From Sphingomonas sp. BT-65 (lineage in GTDB: Bacteria > Pseudomonadota > Alphaproteobacteria > Sphingomonadales > Sphingomonadaceae), in the NCBI RefSeq assembly GCF_026107375.2, contig NZ_JAPCIA010000001.1, forward strand, positions 2,356,001-2,420,000: DNA of 64,000 nt, given 5' to 3'. The notes under the pieces were generated by a model. That model searched no databases. It saw only the letters and a list, made by a program, of their open reading frames with translations, and was not told the DNA's origin. The number at the start of each line of letters is the position of its first letter. Position 1 is the first letter of the stretch. Positions 38,640 through 48,183 of this stretch are shown one piece after another. The translations under genes were made by a program, and so were the position numbers.

Positions 38640-39143
38640 ATGCACCCGGCAATCGGCATCGCGCTGTTCCTCGGCACCATCGCGGCGATGGAGGGGGTGG
38701 CCTATGCCGCGCATCGCTGGGTGATGCACGGGCCGGGCTGGTTCCTGCATAGGAGCCATCACGAGCCGCGCGCCGGCATGTTCGAGCTCAACGATCTCTA
38801 TGCCGTCGTGTTCGCGATCCCCTCGATCGTGCTGCTGCTCGGCGGGGTGCAACTGGGCTGGTGGCCGGGCTTCACCTGGATCGGCGCCGGGATCGCCGCC
38901 TATGGCGCGATCTATTTCGGGTTCCACGACGTGATCGTGCACAAGCGGATCGGCCACCGCTATTTGCCCAGATCGAGCTACATGAAGCGCATCATCCAGG
39001 CGCACCGCTTGCATCATGCCGTGGAAACCAGGGACGGCACGGTGAGCTTCGGCTTCCTGTGGGCGTCGGCGCCTGAGCAGCTCAAGGCGCAGCTCAATGC
39101 GCGCGGCAATGCCGGCATGCGTGCCCCGGCTGCCCGCTCCTGA
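38640..39143 (+). CDS. crtZ: Beta-carotene hydroxylase, CrtZ type
   Basis: 167 aa membrane di-iron hydroxylase. Histidine clusters are all present: HRWVMHG, HRSHHEP, FHDVIVHKRIGHR and HRLHHAV. It adds 3-hydroxyl groups to beta-carotene rings toward zeaxanthin or nostoxanthin, matching the yellow sphingomonads. Start ATG 38640, with an in-frame ATG at 38616 as alternative. The next gene overlaps its stop. Confidence 0.92.
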   Translation: MHPAIGIALFLGTIAAMEGVAYAAHRWVMHGPGWFLHRSHHEPRAGMFELNDLYAVVFAIPSIVLLLGGVQLGWWPGFTWIGAGIAAYGAIYFGFHDVIVHKRIGHRYLPRSSYMKRIIQAHRLHHAVETRDGTVSFGFLWASAPEQLKAQLNARGNAGMRAPAARS

Positions 39144-39886
39144 TTTCCGATCCGCTCTTCTACGCGCTGGCGATCCCCGCCGTCGCGCTGATCGGCCTGT
39201 CCAAGGGCGGATTCGCGGGGGCGGGCGCGCTTTCGCTGCCGATGATCGCCTTCGCCACCGATCCGGTGCAGGCGGCGGCGATCCTGCTCCCGCTGCTGAT
39301 CGCGCAGGACGTGGTCGGGGTTTGGGCGTTCCGGCGGACCGTCGACTGGTTCGTGCTCGGCTGGACGCTGGCGGGGGCGGTGATCGGCATCGCGCTCGGC
39401 TATTGGTATGCGGCGAGCGTCTCGGCGGATGCCGTGCTGGCGATGGTCGGCGGCATCTCGATGCTGTTCGGCGCCTATCGCCTGTGGCGCGACCGCCATG
39501 GCGCCCCCGCGCCGTCGACCTCGCCGGGCTGGGTCGGATCGCTGTTCGGCATCGCCTCGGGCTTCACCAGCCAGATCGCGCATGCCGGGCAGCCGCCGTG
39601 GCAGCTATGGGTGCTGCCGCGCCGGCTCGAACGCGACATGCTGGTGGGGACCACCGCGGTCTATTTCGCGCTGGTTAACTGGATCAAGGTGCCCGCCTAT
39701 CTCGCGCTCGGCCAGTTCACGCGCGAGAATCTGCTGACCTCGGCGGCGCTGCTGCCGGTCGCGGTCGCCTCGACCTTCGCCGGGGTGTGGCTGGTGCGGC
39801 GCGTCTCGCCCGAGCGTTTCTACACTGCGATCTACTGGCTGATGATCGCGGTAGGTGCGGTCCTCGTCTGGAAGGCGCTGGCATAA
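39140..39886 (+). CDS. Sulfite exporter TauE/SafE family permease (start uncertain, possibly CTG)
   Basis: 248 aa if it begins at CTG 39140, whose CTGA overlaps the crtZ stop. The upstream residues (ISDPLFYALAIPAVALIGLSKGGFAG) are clearly family sequence, while the first ATG (39242) lies about 34 codons into the homology. No in-frame ATG, GTG or TTG is visible between the crtZ stop region and this segment, and no Shine-Dalgarno, so coupling to crtZ or a rare CTG start is inferred. TauE/SafE permeases have 8 TM helices; this has about 7-8. Anion (sulfite or organosulfonate) export is the family role. Confidence 0.85.
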   Translation: MISDPLFYALAIPAVALIGLSKGGFAGAGALSLPMIAFATDPVQAAAILLPLLIAQDVVGVWAFRRTVDWFVLGWTLAGAVIGIALGYWYAASVSADAVLAMVGGISMLFGAYRLWRDRHGAPAPSTSPGWVGSLFGIASGFTSQIAHAGQPPWQLWVLPRRLERDMLVGTTAVYFALVNWIKVPAYLALGQFTRENLLTSAALLPVAVASTFAGVWLVRRVSPERFYTAIYWLMIAVGAVLVWKALA

Positions 39887-39916
39887 GCCTTCCGGCGCCT
39901 TCACAACTCCCGCTCC

Positions 39917-40008
39917 CGTCACCCTGAACTTGTTTCAGGGTCCATTTCTCCGCAGGCGACTGAGCCGCCTGGGGTACGATGGATGCTGAAACAAGTTCAG
40001 CATGACGG
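39917..40008. repeat. Intergenic inverted repeat
   Basis: CGTCACCCTGAACTTGTTTC.. (39917-39939) pairs with ..TGAAACAAGTTCAGCATGACG (39985-40008), a REP-like element between TauE and prs 3' ends. Confidence 0.7.
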
Positions 40009-40029
40009 CAAAGAGGTTGAAGCCAAATC

Positions 40030-40965
40030 TCAGTCGAACAGGCTGGAGACCGAGCTCTCGTCCGCGATGCGGCGGATGGCTTCGGCGATCAGCGGCGCGA
40101 TGGTGAGGTGGCGGATTTTCTGGGCGTCGGCGATGACGTTGTGATTGCCGATCGAATCGGTGATCACCAGCTCAAGCAGCGACGATCCGTCGACGCGCGC
40201 GACCGCGCCGCCCGACAGCACGCCATGCGTGCAATAGGCCACGACGTCCTCCGCCCCTGCTTCCTTGAGCGCCGCGGCGGCGTTGCACAGCGTGCCGGCC
40301 GAATCGACGATGTCGTCGATCAGGATGCAGAAACGGCCCGAGACCTCGCCGATGATGTTCATCACCTCCGATTCGCCGGCCTTCTCGCGGCGCTTGTCGA
40401 CGATCGCGAGCGGCGCGTTCTCCAGCCGCTTGGCCAGCGCACGCGCGCGCACCACACCGCCGACGTCGGGCGAGACGACCATCAGGTTACGGTCGGAGAA
40501 GCGCGCCTTGATGTCCTCGCTCATCACCGGCGCGGCGAAGAGATTGTCGGTCGGGATGTCGAAAAAGCCCTGGATCTGCCCGGCGTGCAGGTCGACCGAG
40601 AGCACACGGTTGGCCCCCGCGGTGGTGATCAGGTTGGCGACGAGCTTGGCCGAGATCGGCGTACGCGGCCCGGGCTTCCGGTCCTGCCGGGCATAGCCGA
40701 AATAGGGGAGCACCGCTGTGATACGCTTGGCCGACGCGCGGCGCAGCGCGTCGATCATGATCAGCAGCTCCATCAGATTGTCGTTCGCCGGATAGGCGGT
40801 CGACTGGAGCACGAACACATCCTCGCCGCGGACATTCTCGAGGATCTCGACGAAGATCTCCTCGTCGGCGAAGCGCCGGACATTGGCCTCGGTCAGCGGG
40901 ATTTCGAGATAGGAAGCGATCGCCTGGGCGAGCGGCAGGTTCGAATTGCCGGCCATCAATTTCAT
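40030..40965 (-). CDS. prs: Ribose-phosphate pyrophosphokinase
   Basis: 311 aa. [20 protein letters not shown] opens the fold; [14 protein letters not shown] binds ATP/Mg and [20 protein letters not shown] is the PRPP-binding loop. It makes PRPP from ribose 5-phosphate for nucleotide, histidine and tryptophan synthesis. Upstream is a 227-bp region shared with the divergent bkd operon. Confidence 0.97.
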   Translation of the reverse strand: MKLMAGNSNLPLAQAIASYLEIPLTEANVRRFADEEIFVEILENVRGEDVFVLQSTAYPANDNLMELLIMIDALRRASAKRITAVLPYFGYARQDRKPGPRTPISAKLVANLITTAGANRVLSVDLHAGQIQGFFDIPTDNLFAAPVMSEDIKARFSDRNLMVVSPDVGGVVRARALAKRLENAPLAIVDKRREKAGESEVMNIIGEVSGRFCILIDDIVDSAGTLCNAAAALKEAGAEDVVAYCTHGVLSGGAVARVDGSSLLELVITDSIGNHNVIADAQKIRHLTIAPLIAEAIRRIADESSVSSLFD

Positions 40966-41192
40966 GTGTCTCGCTCCCCAGCGACATTTCTCTGCAATGC
41001 TTTCCCTTAGGAGGCGCGAGCCGATCGGGAAAGGGGGCGATTCGCCTGAACCGGTGCGGCGCGATACAATGAAAGTCAGGACAGCGTTGCTGACCCATCT
41101 CGACTCGCACGTTGAAAGAATATAACAGGGGCCTGAAATCATATTCCGTGCGTTGGACGGCGACACGGAGGCCTTTTGACGCTGGAGAGAGC
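40966..41192. other. Divergent promoter region prs / bkd operon
   Basis: 227 bp without a gene. A TTGAAAGAATATAAC stretch near 41113-41128 is the only AT-rich segment and could hold a promoter; nothing else is supported. Confidence 0.35.
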
Positions 41193-42482
41193 ATGACTGC
41201 GGACGCCGTGCGCCCCAATTTGCCGCCGCTCAGCCTGCATGTGCCCGAACCGCGGTTCCGGCCCGGCGATGCGGTGGACTTCGCCGATGTCGAGGTGCCG
41301 CCCGCCGGCGCGCAGCCCCGCCCCGATACCGCCGCCGAGGCCGCGAGCTTCCATGAGCTCGCCTATACGCTGGTGCGCGTGCTCGATGAGGAAGGCCGCG
41401 CAGTCGGCCCGTGGAATCCCAAGCTCGACCCCGACACGCTTCGCAAGATGTTGCGCGACATGGCGCTGGTGCGCGCGTTCGACGAGCGCATGTTCCGCGC
41501 CCAGCGCCAGGGCAAGACCAGCTTCTACATGAAATGCACCGGCGAGGAGGCGGTGGCGATCGCCGCGGCGCATGCCCTCGCCAGCGACGACATGTGCTTC
41601 CCGAGCTACCGCCAGCAGGGCCTGCTCATCACGCGCGGCTACAGCCTCGTGCAGATGATGAACCAGATCTACTCGAACAAGGGCGACGATCTGCAGGGCA
41701 AGCAGCTGCCGATCATGTACTCGTCGAGGGAGAAGGGCTTCTTCTCGATCTCCGGCAACCTCGCCACGCAATATCCGCAGGCAGTGGGCTGGGCGATGGC
41801 GAGCGCGGCCAAGGGCGACACGCGCATCGCCGCGACCTGGTGCGGCGAGGGCTCGACCGCGGAGGGCGACTTCCACTCCGCGATGACCTTCGCCACCGTG
41901 TACAAGGCGCCGGTGATCCTCAACGTGGTCAACAACCAATGGGCGATCTCGAGCTTTTCGGGCTTTGCCGGGGCCGAGGCGACCACCTTCGCGGCGCGCG
42001 CGCTGGGCTATGGCATCGCGGGCCTGCGCATCGACGGCAACGACGCGCTCGCGGTCTATGCGGCGACCCAGTGGGCGGCGGAGCGCGCGCGGACCAACCA
42101 GGGCCCGACGCTGATCGAGCATTTCACCTATCGCGCCGAGGGTCACTCGACCTCCGACGACCCCTCGCAATATCGCAGCGCAGGCGAGCCGACCGCCTGG
42201 CCGCTGGGCGATCCGATCGCGCGGCTCAAGCAGCACCTGATCGCGCTCGGCGAATGGGACGAGGAACGTCACGCCGAGCAGGACCGCGAGCTCGCCGAGA
42301 TGGTCAAGGCGGCGCAGAAGGAAGCCGAGAAGAACGGCATCCTCGGCCATGGCCTGCACCAGCCGCTCGATTCGCTGTTCGACGGCGTGTTCGAGGAGAT
42401 GCCGTGGCACCTCAAGGAACAGCAGCAGATGATGATTGCCGAGGAAGAAGCCTCGGGCCGTCCGTGGGCGCGCAAGAAATGA
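41193..42482 (+). CDS. bkdA1: Branched-chain 2-oxoacid dehydrogenase E1 alpha
   Basis: 429 aa. Thiamine-diphosphate E1 alpha: [19 protein letters not shown], the [34 protein letters not shown]hDP/Mg motif (GDG-type with N-N), and [16 protein letters not shown] at the phosphorylation-loop region. The roughly 95-residue N-terminal extension is typical of branched-chain rather than pyruvate enzymes. First gene of E1alpha-E1beta-E2 for valine/leucine/isoleucine catabolism. Confidence 0.93.
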   Translation: MTADAVRPNLPPLSLHVPEPRFRPGDAVDFADVEVPPAGAQPRPDTAAEAASFHELAYTLVRVLDEEGRAVGPWNPKLDPDTLRKMLRDMALVRAFDERMFRAQRQGKTSFYMKCTGEEAVAIAAAHALASDDMCFPSYRQQGLLITRGYSLVQMMNQIYSNKGDDLQGKQLPIMYSSREKGFFSISGNLATQYPQAVGWAMASAAKGDTRIAATWCGEGSTAEGDFHSAMTFATVYKAPVILNVVNNQWAISSFSGFAGAEATTFAARALGYGIAGLRIDGNDALAVYAATQWAAERARTNQGPTLIEHFTYRAEGHSTSDDPSQYRSAGEPTAWPLGDPIARLKQHLIALGEWDEERHAEQDRELAEMVKAAQKEAEKNGILGHGLHQPLDSLFDGVFEEMPWHLKEQQQMMIAEEEASGRPWARKK

Positions 42483-43540
42483 GCGAGGGACGCGTGAGCG
42501 AGGCTGAGGCCGGCGAGGCGGGCGCGACCACCCGCATGAACATGATCCAGGCGATCAACTCCGCCATGGACGTAATGATGGACCGCGATCCCTCGGTGAT
42601 CGTGATGGGCGAGGATGTCGGCTATTTCGGCGGCGTGTTTCGCGCCACCGCGGGGCTGCAGGCCAAATACGGCAAGACCCGCGTGTTCGACACGCCGATC
42701 ACCGAATGCGGCATCATCGGCGTCGCGATCGGCATGGGCGCCTATGGCCTGCGCCCGGTGCCCGAGATCCAGTTCGCCGACTATATCTACCCCGCGCTCG
42801 ACCAGCTGGTGAGCGAGGCGGCGCGGCTGCGCTATCGCTCGGCCGGGCAGTTCACCGCGCCGCTGACGGTGCGTTCGCCCTTCGGTGGCGGCATCTTCGG
42901 CGGGCAGACGCACAGCCAGTCGCCCGAGGGCATCTTCACCCATGTTTCGGGCGTGAAGACGGTGATCCCCTCGACCCCCTATGACGCCAAGGGCCTGCTG
43001 ATCGCTGCGATCGAGGACAATGACCCGGTCATCTTCTTCGAGCCCAAGCGCATCTACAACGGCCCGTTCAACGGCCATTGGGACCGCCCGGCCGAGAACT
43101 GGTCGAAGCATCCCGGCGGCGAGGTGCCCGAGGGCTATTACCGCATCGATCTGGGCAAGGCGGCGATCGTCCGGCCGGGCGAGGCGCTGACCATCCTCGC
43201 TTACGGCACGATGGTGCATGTCGTGCAGGCGACGGTCGAGGAGCTGGGCATCGATGCCGAGATCATTGATCTGCGCACGCTGGTGCCGCTCGACATCGAG
43301 ACGATCGAGGAATCGGTCAGGAAGACCGGCCGCTGCATGGTGGTCCACGAGGCGACGCGCACCAGCGGTTTCGGCGCCGAGCTGGCGAGCCTGGTGCAGG
43401 AACGCTGCTTCTATCACCTCGAGGCGCCGGTCGAGCGCGTCACCGGCTTCGACACGCCGTATCCCCATTCGCTCGAGTGGGCGTATTTCCCGGGCCCGGT
43501 CCGCATCGGACAGGCATTGAAGAAAATCCTCAAGGACTGA
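42479..43540 (+). CDS. bkdA2: Branched-chain 2-oxoacid dehydrogenase E1 beta
   Basis: 353 aa. Landmarks MNMIQAINSAMDVMMDRDP, VIVMGEDVGYFGGVFRATAGL, FAEYIYP-like FADYIYPALDQLVSEAARLRYRS and the C-terminal transketolase-like half with IIDLRTLVPLDIETI. ATGA overlap with E1 alpha. The initial [15 protein letters not shown] is a poorly conserved leader. Confidence 0.94.
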   Translation: MSEGRVSEAEAGEAGATTRMNMIQAINSAMDVMMDRDPSVIVMGEDVGYFGGVFRATAGLQAKYGKTRVFDTPITECGIIGVAIGMGAYGLRPVPEIQFADYIYPALDQLVSEAARLRYRSAGQFTAPLTVRSPFGGGIFGGQTHSQSPEGIFTHVSGVKTVIPSTPYDAKGLLIAAIEDNDPVIFFEPKRIYNGPFNGHWDRPAENWSKHPGGEVPEGYYRIDLGKAAIVRPGEALTILAYGTMVHVVQATVEELGIDAEIIDLRTLVPLDIETIEESVRKTGRCMVVHEATRTSGFGAELASLVQERCFYHLEAPVERVTGFDTPYPHSLEWAYFPGPVRIGQALKKILKD

Positions 43541-43545
43541 CCCGC

Positions 43546-44817
43546 ATGGCACGCTTCACCTTCCGTCTCCCCGATATCGGCGAAGGCATCGCCGAGGCCG
43601 AGATCGTCGCTTGGCATGTCAAGGTCGGCGATCGCGTCGAGGAGGATCAGCAGGTCGCCGACATGATGACCGACAAGGCGACCGTCGAGATGGAATCGCC
43701 GGTGTCGGGCGTGGTGGTCGAACTGGCCGGCGAGGTCGGCGACCAGGTCGCGATCGGCGCGGCGCTGATCGTGGTCGAGACCGGCGGCGATGTTGCGGAA
43801 GAGCCGGAAGCTGCGCCGGTCTCCGAAGAGGTCGAAGTGCAGATCGAGGCGGAAACGCCGGGGTTCGAGGAGGTCGTGGAAGCACCGCCGCCTGCGCCCA
43901 CCCCGGCGCCTGCACCCGCTCCCGAGCCGGTGGTCGAAGCGCCCGCGGCGTCGCACCGCGCGGTCCTCGCCTCGCCCGCTGTCCGCCAGCGCGCCAAGGA
44001 CCTCGGCATCGATCTCACCCAGGTGAAGGCTGAGGGCGATCGCATCCGCCATGCCGATCTCGACGCCTTTCTGCGTTACGGCAGCGGCCAGGGCTATCAC
44101 GCGCCGCACGCCAGCCGGGCGCGCGAGGACGAGGCGGTCAAGGTCATCGGCATGCGCCGCCGCATCGCCGAGAACATGGCGGCGTCGAAGCGCGCCATCC
44201 CGCACTTCACCTATGTCGACGAGATCGACGTGACCGCGCTCGAGGAGATGCGCGCCGACCTCAACGCCAATCGCGGCGCGCGGCCCAAGCTGACGATGCT
44301 GCCGTTCCTGATCGCCGCGATCTGCCGCACCTTGCCCGATTTCCCGATGCTCAACGCGCGCTACGACGACGAGGCCGGCGTGGTGACGCGCCACGGCCGC
44401 GTGCACATGGGCATGGCGACTCAGACCGACGCGGGCCTCATGGTTCCCGTCATCCGCGACGCGCAGGACCTCAATGTCTGGCAGCTCGCGACCGAGATCA
44501 CCCGCCTGGCCGAGGCCGCGCGCACCGGCAAGGCGAAGAGCGAGGAGCTGTCGGGCTCGACCATCACGATCACCTCGCTCGGCTCGCTCGGCGGCATCGC
44601 GACGACGCCGGTGATCAACAAGCCCGAGGTCGCGATCATCGGCCCCAACAAGATCGTCGAACGCCCGATGTTCCACGGCGACGATATCGTCCGCGCCAAG
44701 CTGATGAACCTGTCGATCAGCTGCGACCACCGCGTCGTCGATGGCTGGGATGCGGCGAGCTATGTGCAAGCGCTGCGCAAGCTGCTCGAGACCCCCGTGC
44801 TGCTGTTCGCCGACTGA
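43546..44817 (+). CDS. bkdB: Dihydrolipoamide acyltransferase E2 of the branched-chain complex
   Basis: 423 aa. One lipoyl domain at 1-80 with Lys in the MMTDKATVEMESPV motif, a Pro/Ala/Glu linker, a peripheral-subunit-binding domain at about 140-178 (ASPAVRQRAKDLGIDLTQV), and a catalytic acyltransferase domain ending SISCDHRVVDGWDAASYVQ (HxxxDG). E3 (lpd) is not nearby. 1-bp overlap (TGATG) with the MAPEG gene. Confidence 0.94.
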   Translation: MARFTFRLPDIGEGIAEAEIVAWHVKVGDRVEEDQQVADMMTDKATVEMESPVSGVVVELAGEVGDQVAIGAALIVVETGGDVAEEPEAAPVSEEVEVQIEAETPGFEEVVEAPPPAPTPAPAPAPEPVVEAPAASHRAVLASPAVRQRAKDLGIDLTQVKAEGDRIRHADLDAFLRYGSGQGYHAPHASRAREDEAVKVIGMRRRIAENMAASKRAIPHFTYVDEIDVTALEEMRADLNANRGARPKLTMLPFLIAAICRTLPDFPMLNARYDDEAGVVTRHGRVHMGMATQTDAGLMVPVIRDAQDLNVWQLATEITRLAEAARTGKAKSEELSGSTITITSLGSLGGIATTPVINKPEVAIIGPNKIVERPMFHGDDIVRAKLMNLSISCDHRVVDGWDAASYVQALRKLLETPVLLFAD

Positions 44818-45404
44818 TGTCCGCGCAATCGCGACTGGCGCTGGCCATCGGGCTTTCGCTTCCGGTCGCGATTGGGCTCTGGGTTGCCCTTGTACATTGG
44901 CTGCCACCGATCGCGATCGAGCCAATGCGGTTCACGCTCGGCTGCGTCGCGGCGTCGGTGCTGCTCGCCTTCCTGCCGGGAATCGAGGCAGTCGCGCATG
45001 AGCGGCTGTTCTCGCGCGCGATCGATCCGCTCGCCGGCGCCGATTCGCGGCGGCTGGTCGTCAACCAGCGCTACGTCCAGAATACGCTCGAACAGCTCTG
45101 GGTGTTCGCGCCGGGGCTGGCGCTCCTGGGCCTCTATGCCGACCCGCGCGTTGTCGCCGCAACCGCGATCACCTGGGTGATCGGGCGCTGGGCGTACTGG
45201 ATCGGCTATCACCGCGATCCGCTGTGGCGCGGGATTGGGGCGTCGTCGCTCGCGCAAAGCCTGATCGTGCTGGCTTATGGCGTGGGCTGCTTCGGCCATG
45301 AGCTGGCGGGCTGGGCGGGCGTCGCCGCGCTGCTCGGCCCGTTCCTCGCGATCGAGGCGTATCTGTTCGCCGCGCTCCGCAAGCCGCCCGTGGCCGAACG
45401 CTAG
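44817..45404 (+). CDS. MAPEG family membrane protein
   Basis: 195 aa with four TM helices. The motif VVNQRYVQNTLEQLWVFAPGL is the MAPEG signature (E..Q..LE). Such proteins include glutathione-dependent membrane enzymes; bacterial roles are unclear. It is translationally coupled to the bkd operon (TGATG), so it may be co-expressed; converges on the next gene by 4 bp. Confidence 0.82.
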   Translation: MSAQSRLALAIGLSLPVAIGLWVALVHWLPPIAIEPMRFTLGCVAASVLLAFLPGIEAVAHERLFSRAIDPLAGADSRRLVVNQRYVQNTLEQLWVFAPGLALLGLYADPRVVAATAITWVIGRWAYWIGYHRDPLWRGIGASSLAQSLIVLAYGVGCFGHELAGWAGVAALLGPFLAIEAYLFAALRKPPVAER

Positions 45405-46342
45405 CGCGTCAGCGCCTCGCGCACCTGCTCGCGCCCGGCGATCCGCCCTTCCTTCGCCGCGCGCTGCAACGCCTCGGTCTCGCCCGCCGCCGCCAGCACC
45501 CGCCGCGTCGTCCCGGCGAACGTCGCGCGATCGCCCGCATTGGCGAAGCCGAAATAACCCGCCGCATTGTGCCAGGTCCGGCGCGCGAGCAGTTCGCATT
45601 GCGCCCGGCTGGCACGGGCCAGCTCGACCCGGTTCGCCAGCCGCGCATCCTCGTCGCCCGCGGTGACGACTGCATGTACGCCCGGCTTGGTCGCCGCGGA
45701 CAGCTCCGAGCGATCGACGGCTTCGGCAAGCCGTGCGGTGCGCTCGCGCGCGCGCTTGCTGTGGTCCTGCGCCAGCTGCTCCAGGTCCGAGATCGACGCG
45801 CAATCGGTCAGGATCTGCGGCGCCTGCTGGAGCAGATAGGGGCTGCTCAGCACGCCGAGGTTGAACTTGACCAGCGCGTCGCCCCAGGCGCGATCATCCT
45901 TGTCCGCCTCGCGGATCGCCGCGAGATAGGCGGCCGACGCGGTGCCGCGCGCCGCAGCGGCGGCCGGCACGCCCGGCTTGCCGTCGGCGGCGATGTCGAG
46001 CTCGGCGAAGGTCCGCGCATCCTCCGCGGAACGCGCGACATGGATGCGGCCCGCACCCAGCCCCGCCAATGCCCCCGCCGCTGGAAGCACGAGCAGTGCG
46101 CCCCCGACCACCAGCCATTGCCGCGTGCGGCTCCCCGCCAGCAGCACCAGCAGCCACAGCGCAAGCCCTGCCCCCGCGCCGGCCAGCACCATGGTCGAGA
46201 GATCGAGACGCGGGAGCAGCGCCGGCGCGAACGCGCTGGCGAGGATGAGCGCGAGGCAGCTGAGCAGCGCAATGAGCAGCGGCCAGCCGAACACTGCGCT
46301 CCGCCGCATACCCTCGTCCGCGAATTCGAGTTCCCCGCTCAT
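45401..46342 (-). CDS. Membrane protein of unknown function, three TM helices
   Basis: 313 aa. Three hydrophobic helices at about 18-42, 50-70 and 76-97, then a roughly 215-residue soluble alpha-helical domain rich in Ala, Arg and Glu (RTFAELDIAADGKPG, DDRAWGDALVKFNLGVLSSPYLLQQAP, RVELARASRAQCELLAR). I do not recognise the family. Monocistronic between MAPEG and pheA. Confidence 0.7.
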   Translation of the reverse strand: MSGELEFADEGMRRSAVFGWPLLIALLSCLALILASAFAPALLPRLDLSTMVLAGAGAGLALWLLVLLAGSRTRQWLVVGGALLVLPAAGALAGLGAGRIHVARSAEDARTFAELDIAADGKPGVPAAAAARGTASAAYLAAIREADKDDRAWGDALVKFNLGVLSSPYLLQQAPQILTDCASISDLEQLAQDHSKRARERTARLAEAVDRSELSAATKPGVHAVVTAGDEDARLANRVELARASRAQCELLARRTWHNAAGYFGFANAGDRATFAGTTRRVLAAAGETEALQRAAKEGRIAGREQVREALTR

Positions 46343-46397
46343 GCTTGCGCCCCCTTGCCCCGCATCGATCTAGCAAGGGCCGGGCGGGCACGCGAGC

Positions 46398-47291
46398 CTA
46401 TTCCGGCCGCGCACGCGCCTGCAGATAGGTGCCGAGCAGGCGCATCGACTTGGTGTGGAACTTGAGCTCGTCGAGCGCGCGGTCGACCGCCGGATCCCCC
46501 GGTCGGCCGACGATGTCGGCGTAGAACTCGGTCGCCGCGAAGCTGCCGCCGCGCTGGTAGCTCTCCAGCTTGGTCATGTTGACGCCGTTGGTCGCGAAGC
46601 CGCCCAGCGCCTTGTAGAGCGCGGCGGGGACGTTCTTCACCTCGAAGATGAAGGTCGTCATGTACGGCCCATGGTCGCGCAGCGGCGGCGCGGTGCGCGC
46701 CAGCACGACGAATCGGGTCATGTTATGGTCGGCGTCGGCGACGTCGTTCTCGAAGATGGTGAGGCCATAGAGCGGCGCGGCGCCCGGCGGCGCGAGCGCG
46801 GCGGTCGCCGGGTCCGCGTCCTCCGCCACCACCGCGGCGGCGCCGGCGGTGTCGGGATAGGCGAGCGGCGCGATGCCCTGCCCCTTGAGCCAGTGGCGGC
46901 ATTGGCCGAGCGCCTGCGGGTGGCTCATCGCCTGGCGCACGCCCGAACGCTCGCCCAGGCCCATCAGCGCGTAGCGGATCGGCAGGAAATGCTCGCCGAT
47001 GATCGTGAGGCCGGATTCGGGCAGCAGGAAATGGATGTCGGCGACGCGGCCGTGCAGCGAATTCTCGATCGGGATGATCGCGCAATCGGCCTTGCCTTCG
47101 CGCACCGCGTCAATCGCGTCCTCGAAGCTGAAACACGGCAGCGGCAGCCCATTGGGGAACGCTTCGAGCGCCGCCATGTGCGAATTGGCGCCCGGCGCGC
47201 CCTGAAACGCGACAGCACGTTTGGGCTCGGCAAGCGCGGCTTGCGTCATGCGTGCGACGATCGGACGCGCGGGCGCGGCGAAATTTTCCAT
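46398..47291 (-). CDS. pheA: Prephenate dehydratase
   Basis: 297 aa. PDT domain: VAFQGAPGANSHMAALEAFP, ADCAIIPIENSLHGRVADIHFLL, and TRFVVLAR; then an ACT domain (about 205-290) with TTFIFEVKNVPAALYKALGGFATNGVNMTKLESYQ, the Phe-feedback site (ESRP-like, here ESYQ). Converts prephenate to phenylpyruvate. Divergent from the cytochrome c gene. Confidence 0.94.
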   Translation of the reverse strand: MENFAAPARPIVARMTQAALAEPKRAVAFQGAPGANSHMAALEAFPNGLPLPCFSFEDAIDAVREGKADCAIIPIENSLHGRVADIHFLLPESGLTIIGEHFLPIRYALMGLGERSGVRQAMSHPQALGQCRHWLKGQGIAPLAYPDTAGAAAVVAEDADPATAALAPPGAAPLYGLTIFENDVADADHNMTRFVVLARTAPPLRDHGPYMTTFIFEVKNVPAALYKALGGFATNGVNMTKLESYQRGGSFAATEFYADIVGRPGDPAVDRALDELKFHTKSMRLLGTYLQARARPE

Positions 47292-47414
47292 TGGCGGGCG
47301 CGATTAGCGAGGTGGAGGAAGCCGAGCAAGCCCGGGTTGCGGTGTGCAAAAGGCCGCACTAAAGGATCGCGCCAACCGACACGTCATATCAACTCTGGGG
47401 CAAACGGGCGCGCA

Positions 47415-48089
47415 ATGGACAATCGCATGAACACGATCGCAGGCTGGGTCCTGTTCGGCTGTGCCTCGGCGCTGGGCCTGTCGATCGCCAGCGGCATGGT
47501 CTATCATAGCGGTAAGCCCGAAAAGGCCGGCTATCCGGTCGAGAGCGCGGACGGCGGCGAGGGCGGTGGCGGCGCGGCCGCAGCGGCGCCGATCGCCAAC
47601 CGCCTCGCCACGGCCGATGTCGCCAAGGGCCAGGCCTCGTTCGCCAAGTGCGCGGCGTGCCACACCATCACCAGCGGCGGCGCCAATGGCGTCGGCCCGA
47701 ACCTCTGGGCGACGGTCGGCAAGCCGCACGGCCATATCGCGGGCTTCGGCTATTCGGACGCGCTGAAGGGCGTGCCGGGCAACTGGACCTTCGAGGCGCT
47801 CGACCAGTGGCTCGCCTCGCCGCGCAAGTACGCGCCGGGCACCAAGATGACCTTCGCGGGCCTGTCCGACCCGCAGGAGCGCGCCAACGTCATCGCCTAT
47901 ATGAACGCGCAGGGCTCGAACCTGCCGCTCCCGGCGGCCGAGGCGGCGCCGGCCGCTGGCGAGGGTGCAGACAATGCGGCGGCGCCTGATGCCAACTCGA
48001 CCGAGCTGGGCAATGCCGGCACCCCGGCGAGCGGCGCGCCGTCGGTCGATCCGGCGGCAGCGACCGAGGCAGCGAAGAAGGGCCACTGA
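47415..48089 (+). CDS. Membrane-anchored cytochrome c
   Basis: 224 aa. N-terminal TM anchor (TIAGWVLFGCASALGLSIASG), Gly/Ala linker, one c-type haem site CAACH (about residue 80) with VGPNLWATVGKPHG, and an axial Met in GTKMTFAGL. An Ala-rich tail of about 60 residues follows. It resembles CycM-type cytochrome c552, which passes electrons from bc1 to the terminal oxidase. Confidence 0.9.
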   Translation: MDNRMNTIAGWVLFGCASALGLSIASGMVYHSGKPEKAGYPVESADGGEGGGGAAAAAPIANRLATADVAKGQASFAKCAACHTITSGGANGVGPNLWATVGKPHGHIAGFGYSDALKGVPGNWTFEALDQWLASPRKYAPGTKMTFAGLSDPQERANVIAYMNAQGSNLPLPAAEAAPAAGEGADNAAAPDANSTELGNAGTPASGAPSVDPAAATEAAKKGH

Positions 48090-48099
48090 GCCACTCACC

Positions 48100-48182
48100 G
48101 TCACTCCGGCGAAGGCCGGGGCTGCCAAGTTATTAGCTAAAAGTCCCGCCACATAGCGGCCTCGGCCTGCGCCGGGGCGACG
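48100..48182. repeat. REP-like intergenic repeat
   Basis: Two GC-rich palindromes (TCCGGCGAAGGCCGGGG and GCCTGCGCCGGGGC) on either side of GTTATTAGC, between the cytochrome c gene and the convergent LOG gene. The family of CCGGNGAAGNCCGG repeats is common in sphingomonads. Confidence 0.55.
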
Positions 48183-48183
48183 A

